From: an uncultured Lachnospiraceae bacterium
Lineage (GTDB): Bacteria; Bacillota; Clostridia; Lachnospirales; Lachnospiraceae
DNA length: 10,806 bases
Assembly (NCBI GenBank): GCA_958426095.1
Contig: CATZYB010000082.1
Coordinates: forward strand, 1-10,806
Reading direction: 5' to 3'
Shown: piece by piece, positions 6,272 to 10,806 of the stretch
Layout of the letters: the number at the start of each line of letters is the position of its first letter
Numbering within the stretch: position 1 is the first letter of the stretch
Position numbers and translations under genes: made by a program
The notes under the pieces: generated by a model
What the model was told of the DNA's origin: nothing
Databases searched by the model: none
The model's input: only the letters and a program-made list of their open reading frames with translations

Positions 6272-7018
6272 ATGATTCTTTATTTTACAGGAACGGGTAA
6301 CAGTGAGTTTGTGGCAAGGCGGATTGCTGAAAAGACCGGGGATGAAATTATAAATTTGTTTGAGAAAATTCGTACTGGTGATTATTCCAGAATAAGCTCC
6401 AAAACACCTTTTGTATTTGTTGTACCAACATATGCGTGGCAGATTCCCCATATTGTCAGAGATTGGATTGGACATACAAAGTTTGGCGGAAATCGCAGCG
6501 CCTATTTTATCATGACCTGTGGAGACAGCATTGGAAATGCAGGAGAATACATTGAAAAGCTTTGTGTGAAAAAAGGTTTTAATTATATGGGCTGTGCGAA
6601 GATTGTTATGCCGGAAAATTATATCGCCATGTTTCATGCGCCGGAGCGGGATGAAGCGATAAAAATTATTGAAAAAGCCCTTCCGTCCATGGATGCTGTG
6701 ATTGACGTTATTGAAAAAGGTGAGCCAATCCCGGATAAGAAAATTACGGCGGCAGGCAGAATCAGTACGTCGTTGGTGAATCGGATTTTTTATCCGGTAT
6801 TTGTTCATGCAAAGAAGTTTTACACGACAGAGGACTGTATCGGCTGTGGGAAATGTGAGAAAGTCTGTCCGATGAATAATATTGATATGGTCGATGGCCG
6901 TCCGGTTTGGGAAGATCATTGCACCCATTGTATGGCCTGTATCTGCGGATGTCCGGAAGAGGCTATTGAATATGGCAGGAAAAGCAAGGGTCAGCCGAGA
7001 TATAAGTGTCCAATGTAG
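6272..7018 (+). CDS. EFR1-type protein: flavodoxin-like domain plus two [4Fe-4S] clusters
   Basis: This 248-residue protein starts with a flavodoxin-like fold; ILYFTGTGNSEFVARRIAE (2-20) has the FMN phosphate loop T-G-T-G-N-S. VPTYAWQIPH (51-60) and FIMTCGDSIGNAG (79-91) are the other expected flavin loops. The C-terminus is a bacterial 2[4Fe-4S] ferredoxin: Cys189, 192, 195, 199 and Cys217, 220, 223, 227, both in CxxCxxCxxxC(P) form. This domain order matches the EFR1 family of clostridia. It is probably a cytoplasmic electron-transfer protein passing electrons between FMN and Fe-S centres; its partners are unknown. GTGGAGG (about 6258-6264) precedes the ATG. It follows the K+ channel after 25 bases, so one transcript is likely, although no functional link is known. 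All eight cysteines and the flavin loops are intact. Confidence 0.9.
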   Translation: MILYFTGTGNSEFVARRIAEKTGDEIINLFEKIRTGDYSRISSKTPFVFVVPTYAWQIPHIVRDWIGHTKFGGNRSAYFIMTCGDSIGNAGEYIEKLCVKKGFNYMGCAKIVMPENYIAMFHAPERDEAIKIIEKALPSMDAVIDVIEKGEPIPDKKITAAGRISTSLVNRIFYPVFVHAKKFYTTEDCIGCGKCEKVCPMNNIDMVDGRPVWEDHCTHCMACICGCPEEAIEYGRKSKGQPRYKCPM

Positions 7019-7020
7019 TA

Positions 7021-7049
7021 TTGTTATCCCATAAACTTTAGTTTATAAT
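7021..7049 (+). promoter_or_regulatory. Promoter of the AsnB-like gene
   Basis: TTGTTA (7021-7026) and a perfect TATAAT (7044-7049) are separated by 17 bases. Transcription would begin near 7056, leaving a leader of about 30 bases before ATG 7086. This is the best sigma-A-type promoter match in the window, so the gene is probably transcribed independently of the EFR1 gene that ends at 7018. Confidence 0.65.
7031..7046 (+). repeat. Inverted repeat overlapping the -10 box (possible operator)
   Basis: ATAAACT (7031-7037) and AGTTTAT (7040-7046) are perfect inverted copies around TT. The right arm runs into the TATAAT -10 box. It could be a binding site for a repressor of the AsnB-like gene. A terminator role for the EFR1 gene is less likely because the stem has only two G-C pairs and no T run follows. 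An AT-rich palindrome can also arise by chance. Confidence 0.35.
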
Positions 7050-7085
7050 AATCAAGTAATAGAAAGTATGAGAGAGGTTATTCAA

Positions 7086-8624
7086 ATGATAAATGTCAGA
7101 GAATACAGAGGACATATTCGAAATTGGGAAGCACTCTGCGGAGAGCTTGGTATCGATAAGAACCTGTCCAGAGAAGAACGTGAAGAACAGATTTTAATCA
7201 AGGCATATGAAGCATGGGGATATGATATGGCAAATCATATGCACGGAATGTTTGCATTTGCCTTGTGGGATGAAGAGGCGCAGAAGCTTTTCTGTCTGAG
7301 AGACCAGTTTGGCACAAAGCCATTTTATTATTATGAGACAGAGGAAGGACATCTTCTTTATGGTACGACCATTCGTAAGATTATGGATCAGCCGGGATTT
7401 GTGAAGAAACTGAATGAAGAAATGCTTCAGTTATATTTAAGCTTGACCTATGTGGCCGGGGAAAATACATTTTTCCGGGGAGTTAAGAAACTTATGCCGG
7501 GACACTATCTGATCTGGCAGGATGGAAGACTTGAGATTGAGCGTTACTGGACACCGGAATTTCACCCGGATGAAAGCAAATCTCTGGAAGATTGGGCGGA
7601 TGAGATTCACACAACACTTCAGGAGATTATGCCGGAGGTTAAATCTGAGGATGAGACCGCCGAATCCTTCTTATCCGGCGGTGTTGATTCGTCCTACGTA
7701 TTGGCCATGTCTGATGCACAGATGACGGATTCCTGCGGTTATGAGGAAGCACGTTTTGATGAATCCGGATTGGCCCGGCAGACGGCAGAAATTCTTGGTC
7801 GTGAAAACTCCAGATGCCTCATTACACCGGAGGAATATTTTGAAATCGTTCCATATGTTATGTACAATATGGAGCAGCCTTTAGGTGACGCTTCTGCCAT
7901 TGCCTTTGCCATTGCCTGCAAAGCCACGGCCCAGCATACAAAGTTATGTTATTCCGGCGAAGGCGCCGATGAATTCTTCGGCGGATACAATATGTATCGT
8001 AATGCGGAACGATATGGTGAAAATCTGAAGACATTTTATGTTGGAAATACTAACATTATGAAAGAAGATGAGAAGAAACGGATTCTCAAAAAATATGACC
8101 CGGATGTTTTGCCGATTGAGCTGGTAGAGCGGATTTACGAAGAAACAGAAGGACTGGACCCGCTGACGAAAATGTCCGATGTGGATATCCAAATCTGGCT
8201 GGAAGGAGATATTTATTTAAATGTTGATAAGATGAGTACAGCCGCCGGTCTGGAAATTCGTATGCCGTTGACTGACCGGAGAATTTTTGATATTGCATCC
8301 CGTATGCCGGCCAGATATAAAGTTAATGATGAACAGAATAAGGTGGCATTCCGGACAGCAGCAGCCAAAGTTTTGCCGGAGGAAATTGCTTTCCGAAAAA
8401 AACTGGGTTTTATCGTGCCGATCCGTATATGGATGGCCGATGAACGATACAATCAGGATGTGCAGGCAAAATTCCACAGCGAGATGGCGGAAAAATTTTT
8501 CAATGTGGATGAAATCAATGCCATTTTTGATGATTATGTTGGCGGAAATTCGGATAACTGGAGAAAGGTTTGGACCATTTATACCTTCCTCGTTTGGTAT
8601 GAAGAATATTTTGTAAAACGTTAG
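7086..8624 (+). CDS. AsnB-like asparagine synthetase with truncated, catalytically dead glutaminase domain
   Basis: The C-terminal synthetase domain is complete. It has the ATP pyrophosphatase loop SGGVDSS (197-203), GEGADEFFGGY (291-301) and DKMSTAAGLEIRMPLTD (381-397). It should adenylate the aspartate carboxylate and form asparagine or a related amide. The N-terminal class II amidotransferase domain is cut short. Standard AsnB begins Met-Cys-Gly with Cys2 as nucleophile; here the protein begins at about the place of the 'FNGEIYN' motif, now YRGHIRN (7-13). HGMFAFALWDEEAQ and FCLRDQFGTKPFYYY (69-83) follow. Cys2, the early arginine and the oxyanion-hole Asn-Gly are all missing, so glutamine cannot be the amide donor; ammonia or a partner glutaminase is inferred. 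I choose ATG 7086 (512 residues) over ATG 7068, because GAGAGG lies eight bases before it. Similar short AsnB proteins occur, as far as I recall, in other clostridia, so this is not simple decay. A perfect dyad with a T run follows its stop. Confidence 0.85.
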   Translation: MINVREYRGHIRNWEALCGELGIDKNLSREEREEQILIKAYEAWGYDMANHMHGMFAFALWDEEAQKLFCLRDQFGTKPFYYYETEEGHLLYGTTIRKIMDQPGFVKKLNEEMLQLYLSLTYVAGENTFFRGVKKLMPGHYLIWQDGRLEIERYWTPEFHPDESKSLEDWADEIHTTLQEIMPEVKSEDETAESFLSGGVDSSYVLAMSDAQMTDSCGYEEARFDESGLARQTAEILGRENSRCLITPEEYFEIVPYVMYNMEQPLGDASAIAFAIACKATAQHTKLCYSGEGADEFFGGYNMYRNAERYGENLKTFYVGNTNIMKEDEKKRILKKYDPDVLPIELVERIYEETEGLDPLTKMSDVDIQIWLEGDIYLNVDKMSTAAGLEIRMPLTDRRIFDIASRMPARYKVNDEQNKVAFRTAAAKVLPEEIAFRKKLGFIVPIRIWMADERYNQDVQAKFHSEMAEKFFNVDEINAIFDDYVGGNSDNWRKVWTIYTFLVWYEEYFVKR

Positions 8625-8633
8625 ATTTATTGA

Positions 8634-8661
8634 TTGACAAACATACTGATGGTATGATAAT
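8634..8661 (+). promoter_or_regulatory. Promoter of the tetR gene
   Basis: A perfect TTGACA -35 (8634-8639) and GATAAT -10 (8656-8661) are separated by 16 bases. The start of transcription would be near 8668. The spacer is filled almost exactly by the left arm of the inverted repeat at 8639-8656, so a bound repressor would block RNA polymerase. Confidence 0.7.
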
Positions 8662-8684
8662 GTAAACATACCATCAGTATGTTT
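8639..8684 (+). promoter_or_regulatory. Perfect 18-bp inverted repeat: double TetR operator, possibly also asnB-like terminator
   Basis: The left arm AAACATACTGATGGTATG (8639-8656) and right arm CATACCATCAGTATGTTT (8667-8684) are exact reverse complements around a 10-base centre. Each arm is itself a small palindrome, CATAC-5-GTATG or its mirror, so the site can hold two repressor dimers. One covers the promoter spacer and the other the transcription start region. For transcripts running in from the AsnB-like gene, the two arms form an 18-bp hairpin followed by a T run (8682-8686), which could stop them. Transcripts from the tetR promoter contain only the right arm and escape this. Confidence 0.75.
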
Positions 8685-8728
8685 TTACATATGTGGAATT
8701 TTGTGTTTTATGCCGGAGGAGACAGGAC

Positions 8729-9382
8729 ATGGCAAGAAATAAGCATCCGGAGGAAACAGTCAATTTAATATTGGATGTGGCCTTTCGGCTTTTTATGGAA
8801 AAAGGTTATGAGCGGACATCGATTCAGGATATCATTAATAACTTAGGCGGTTTAAGCAAAGGAGCTATTTATCATCATTTTAAATCGAAAGAAGATATCT
8901 TAGTTGCTGTTACAGACCGTATGACAGCCGAGTCCAATCGAATGTTGGCGACGATTCGAGATCGCACGGATCTTACCGGGAAAGAGAAGCTGAAAACCAT
9001 TTTCAAGGAGTCTATTTGCCGGCCTGTCCAGGATGAAATATTTACGGTGGCTCCCGATTTGAGTAATAACCCGAGACTGATTTTCAGTATTTTTCGGGAG
9101 ACGGTGGATGAAGTGGCTCCAAATTATATTTTGCCGATTATCGAACAGGGAATTGCCGATGGTTCTATTCAGACCGATTACCCGGCAGAACTGGCAGAAT
9201 TGATTATATTGGCGGCAAATATCTGGATGAATCCAATGATTTTTGATAGTTCTGAGGAAGAGTCTCATCGCAAATTTATGGTATTTCGTCAGATGATGAA
9301 AGGCTTTGGACTGGATATTGTTGATGACGAAATGCTGGATAGATTGCAGGAATTGGCAAATATCTATCAGAAAAATAAGTAA
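8729..9382 (+). CDS. TetR/AcrR-family transcriptional repressor
   Basis: This 217-residue protein has the N-terminal TetR helix-turn-helix: a lead helix ETVNLILDVAFRLFMEKGYE (9-28), then TSIQDIINNLGGLSKGAIYHHFKSKEDIL, with the diagnostic 'kGaiYhHFksKeel' end. The turn holds LGGLSKG, one residue longer than the common LGVSKG form; I recall this variant from clostridial TetR proteins. The C-terminal ligand domain is variable and its ligand unknown, probably a toxic compound given the exporter next door. I choose ATG 8729 because GGAGGAG (8715-8721) lies seven bases upstream; the frame extends to GTG 8693 with no ribosome binding site. The gene sits between a double palindrome in its own promoter and a related palindrome before the MFS gene, which indicates self-repression and control of the pump (inference). 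An intrinsic terminator follows the stop immediately. Confidence 0.92.
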   Translation: MARNKHPEETVNLILDVAFRLFMEKGYERTSIQDIINNLGGLSKGAIYHHFKSKEDILVAVTDRMTAESNRMLATIRDRTDLTGKEKLKTIFKESICRPVQDEIFTVAPDLSNNPRLIFSIFRETVDEVAPNYILPIIEQGIADGSIQTDYPAELAELIILAANIWMNPMIFDSSEEESHRKFMVFRQMMKGFGLDIVDDEMLDRLQELANIYQKNK

Positions 9383-9384
9383 AA

Positions 9385-9415
9385 ATCTGCCCTGAAATAC
9401 GGGCAGATAATTTTT
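9385..9415 (+). terminator. Intrinsic terminator after tetR
   Basis: ATCTGCCC (9385-9392) pairs perfectly with GGGCAGAT (9401-9408) around an 8-base loop. AATTTTT (9409-9415) follows. It begins two bases after the tetR stop, so the exporter needs its own promoter or leaky read-through. Confidence 0.85.
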
Positions 9416-9420
9416 AAATC

Positions 9421-9443
9421 AATACATACCGTCGGTTGGTATT
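9421..9443 (+). promoter_or_regulatory. Probable TetR operator in front of the MFS exporter
   Basis: A 23-base imperfect palindrome is centred on T9432: AATAC (9421-9425) mirrors GTATT (9439-9443), and inner ACCG (9428-9431) mirrors CGGT (9433-9436). It shares ACATAC, a four-base gap and GGT with each arm of the tetR dyad, 11 of 16 positions in the best alignment. It lies 5 bases before the GGAGGA of the exporter. I see no strong promoter boxes; a -10 such as TATTAA (9440-9445) would lie inside the operator. Confidence 0.55.
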
Positions 9444-9460
9444 AAATGGAGGAATAAGTA

Positions 9461-10702
9461 ATGAATCAAAAATTGTTTTCAAGAGATTTTACACTGGTTG
9501 TTATTGGTCAGATTATTTCATTATTTGGTAATGCTGCCATTCGTTTTGCGCTGCCGTTGTATTTGCTGAATCAAACCGGTTCTTCGGCAATTTATGGGAC
9601 AGTGACAGCCTGTGCCTTTATTCCGGCAATTTTGTTGTCGCCTATTGGAGGCATTGTGGCGGACCGGGTCAATAAACGAGATATTATGGTCATACTGGAT
9701 TTTTTTACGGCAGCAGTCATTGCCGGATTTTCGTTGTTGATGAATAGTGTGAATCTTACGGTTTTGCTGGCAGTGACTTTAATGATTTTATATGGTATTG
9801 CGGGAGCATATCAGCCGTCTGTACAGGCCAGTGTGCCTACCCTGGTCAGTCCAGATAATTTTATGGCAGCCAATTCCGTCATCAATACAATCAGTTCATT
9901 TGCCTCTTTATTGGGTCCGGTACTTGGCGGGATTTTGTATAGTGTCTATGGATTAAAGTCTGTGCTTCACGTATGCATAGTATGTTTTTTGTTGTCCGCA
10001 GTGATGGAGATTTTTATTAAAATTCCTTTTATAAAGCAAACTTCCGAGGGAAGTTTGTGGAAAATAGTTAAAGAAGATTTTGCACAAAGTATTCGGTTTA
10101 TCCGAAAAGAAAAGCCTGAGATAGGCAAAGGGTTATTGGTGATCTGTGGGATAAATTTGTTTCTGGCAGCAATGATTATTGTCGGGCTGCCATATATGGT
10201 AACAGAAGTATTGGATTTAGGAGCGGCTCAGGCCAATAAGCTTTATGGCTTTGCTGAAGGTGCATTGGCGGCGGGCGGACTGGTCGGAGGTATTTGTGCT
10301 GGCATCTTTGCAAAAAAACTGAACATTCAAAAGTCAGGAAATTTAATCATCATTTGTGCAGTCAGTGTGTTTCCAATGGCTGTGTCCCTGCTTTTTACTT
10401 CATTGGGAATGATAAATTATATTGTTATGACGGTATGCTGTTTTGTTATTATGGTATTTTCAACGATTTTTACAGTGCAGATGATGTCCTTTGTCCAGGC
10501 GGAGACGCCGCAGGAATTCATCGGAAAGGTCATTGCCGTTATACTGACTGTTGCCATGTGTGCACAACCCCTGGGTAATGTGTTGTATGGCATTTTATTT
10601 GAAGTTTTAAAAGGCTGGGAATGTCTGGTTATTTTCTTTGCCGGAACGGTTTCTTTGCTTATTGCAATTTGTACAAGACATATTTTTAGAGAAATAAGAT
10701 AA
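9461..10702 (+). CDS. MFS transporter, probable drug/toxic compound exporter
   Basis: This 413-residue protein is a 12-segment major facilitator. TM1 is about 11-33 and TM2 about 42-66, followed by motif A in the cytoplasmic loop, GGIVADRVNKR (63-73), with the conserved Asp68-Arg69 and Arg73. A larger central charged loop (about 190-220, ...KIVKEDFAQSIRFIRKEKPE) separates the two halves. TM4-5 holds the Gly/Pro-rich LLGPVLGGILY (near 150-160), like motif C of drug/H+ antiporters. The overall look is of the MFS_3-type multidrug efflux group (enterobactin exporter or macrolide-efflux-like); the substrate is not readable. The ATG has GGAGGA (9448-9453) seven bases upstream. The TetR gene directly before it and the palindrome at 9421-9443 suggest induction by an exported compound. 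It is full length and ends in a basic tail, CTRHIFREIR. Confidence 0.9.
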   Translation: MNQKLFSRDFTLVVIGQIISLFGNAAIRFALPLYLLNQTGSSAIYGTVTACAFIPAILLSPIGGIVADRVNKRDIMVILDFFTAAVIAGFSLLMNSVNLTVLLAVTLMILYGIAGAYQPSVQASVPTLVSPDNFMAANSVINTISSFASLLGPVLGGILYSVYGLKSVLHVCIVCFLLSAVMEIFIKIPFIKQTSEGSLWKIVKEDFAQSIRFIRKEKPEIGKGLLVICGINLFLAAMIIVGLPYMVTEVLDLGAAQANKLYGFAEGALAAGGLVGGICAGIFAKKLNIQKSGNLIIICAVSVFPMAVSLLFTSLGMINYIVMTVCCFVIMVFSTIFTVQMMSFVQAETPQEFIGKVIAVILTVAMCAQPLGNVLYGILFEVLKGWECLVIFFAGTVSLLIAICTRHIFREIR

Positions 10703-10750
10703 AAAAATCTCCAGCCATTTTAGAAATGGTCAGGGAGCAGTGATAAGATT

Positions 10751-10796
10751 GGGCAAACTGTTCGATGACGGAAAATTTTCATTTGCCCCCTCTTTT
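10751..10796 (+). terminator. Possible terminator after the MFS gene
   Basis: GGGCAAA (10751-10757) is the reverse complement of TTTGCCC (10782-10788), and CCTCTTTTT follows to 10797. The 24-base loop is large, but it contains a second palindrome GAAAATTTTC (10771-10780). Between the MFS stop and here (10703-10750) there is only a weak hairpin, CCATTT-TAG-AAATGG, with no T run. No gene starts before the window ends. Confidence 0.45.
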
Positions 10797-10806
10797 TAAG
10801 ATTAAA

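Noticed and set aside
6212..6928. Long open frame of 238 codons on the minus strand
   Set aside because: It lies opposite the end of the K+ channel and most of the EFR1 gene, both with clear motifs. It has no ribosome binding site and an unnatural composition rich in Arg, His, Asn and Ile, so it is a shadow frame.
7068..7085. Earlier ATG for the AsnB-like gene
   Set aside because: Only a weak AGAAAG precedes it; ATG 7086 has GAGAGG at good distance. Either choice leaves Cys2 absent.
8217..8669. Minus-strand open frame over the end of the AsnB-like gene and the tetR dyad
   Set aside because: It overlaps the conserved C-terminal AsnB motifs and shows no recognisable domain or start signal.
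8693..8728. GTG start for TetR, 12 residues earlier
   Set aside because: No ribosome binding site precedes it, while ATG 8729 has GGAGGAG at ideal spacing and begins the usual TetR N-terminus.
10712..10736. Hairpin CCATTT-TAG-AAATGG after the MFS stop
   Set aside because: Only six continuous pairs and no following T run; the GGGCAAA/TTTGCCC dyad downstream is the better terminator candidate.
1..10806. CRISPR array, tRNA or rRNA genes, insertion sequences, attachment sites
   Set aside because: No regularly spaced repeats, cloverleaf-like sequence, rRNA segment, transposase or integrase motif, or flanking direct repeat was found when reading both strands.

Overview
The window looks like chromosome of a low-GC Gram-positive anaerobe, most likely a gut-type clostridium (Lachnospiraceae or a relative). 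This is an inference from A+T-rich codon use, strong GGAGG-type ribosome binding sites, and the gene types present: an EFR1-type flavodoxin/ferredoxin, a clostridial-style short AsnB, and a TetR/MFS efflux pair. No taxonomic marker gene is present.

Left block (1-2265, + strand). This is the end of a DNA phosphorothioation (Dnd) locus. It holds the C-terminal part of DndD (ABC/SMC-like ATPase, cut by the window edge), DndE and the cysteine desulfurase DndA, arranged head to tail with start/stop overlap or near-overlap. A small ORF of about 101 codons follows and is split by a -1 frame change. The change falls exactly at a phase-correct T TTT TTG heptamer, with a Shine-Dalgarno-like stretch upstream and a stem-loop over the zero-frame stop downstream. 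It is therefore either a simple decayed gene or a candidate programmed -1 frameshift. Four bases later comes a zinc-dependent alcohol dehydrogenase-family gene (2270-3301), apparently the boundary between the defence module and housekeeping DNA.

Middle block (3341-5234). Two genes on the - strand form one short operon: a GNAT acetyltransferase followed by a SpoU/TrmH 2'-O-methyltransferase, driven by an extended -10 promoter. Divergent from it is a degenerate locus. It contains a promoter with a 19-bp spacer of the kind MerR-family regulators use, fragments of a MerR-type reading frame in two different frames, and a small 3-TM membrane protein whose expected ATG start is followed two codons later by TAA.

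Right block (5317-10702, + strand). A six-TM voltage-gated K+ channel with a C-terminal TrkA_C domain is followed 25 bases later by an EFR1-type flavodoxin/2[4Fe-4S] protein. Next, under its own promoter, comes an AsnB homologue whose glutaminase domain has lost its N-terminal part, including the Cys2 nucleophile. The window ends with a TetR repressor and an MFS exporter. The tetR promoter lies inside a perfect 18-bp inverted repeat, and a related palindrome sits just before the exporter, so the repressor probably controls both itself and the pump. An intrinsic terminator separates the two genes.

No rRNA, tRNA, CRISPR array or insertion sequence was seen. The most interesting candidates are the possible frameshift element beside the dnd genes and the double-operator/terminator dyad upstream of tetR.
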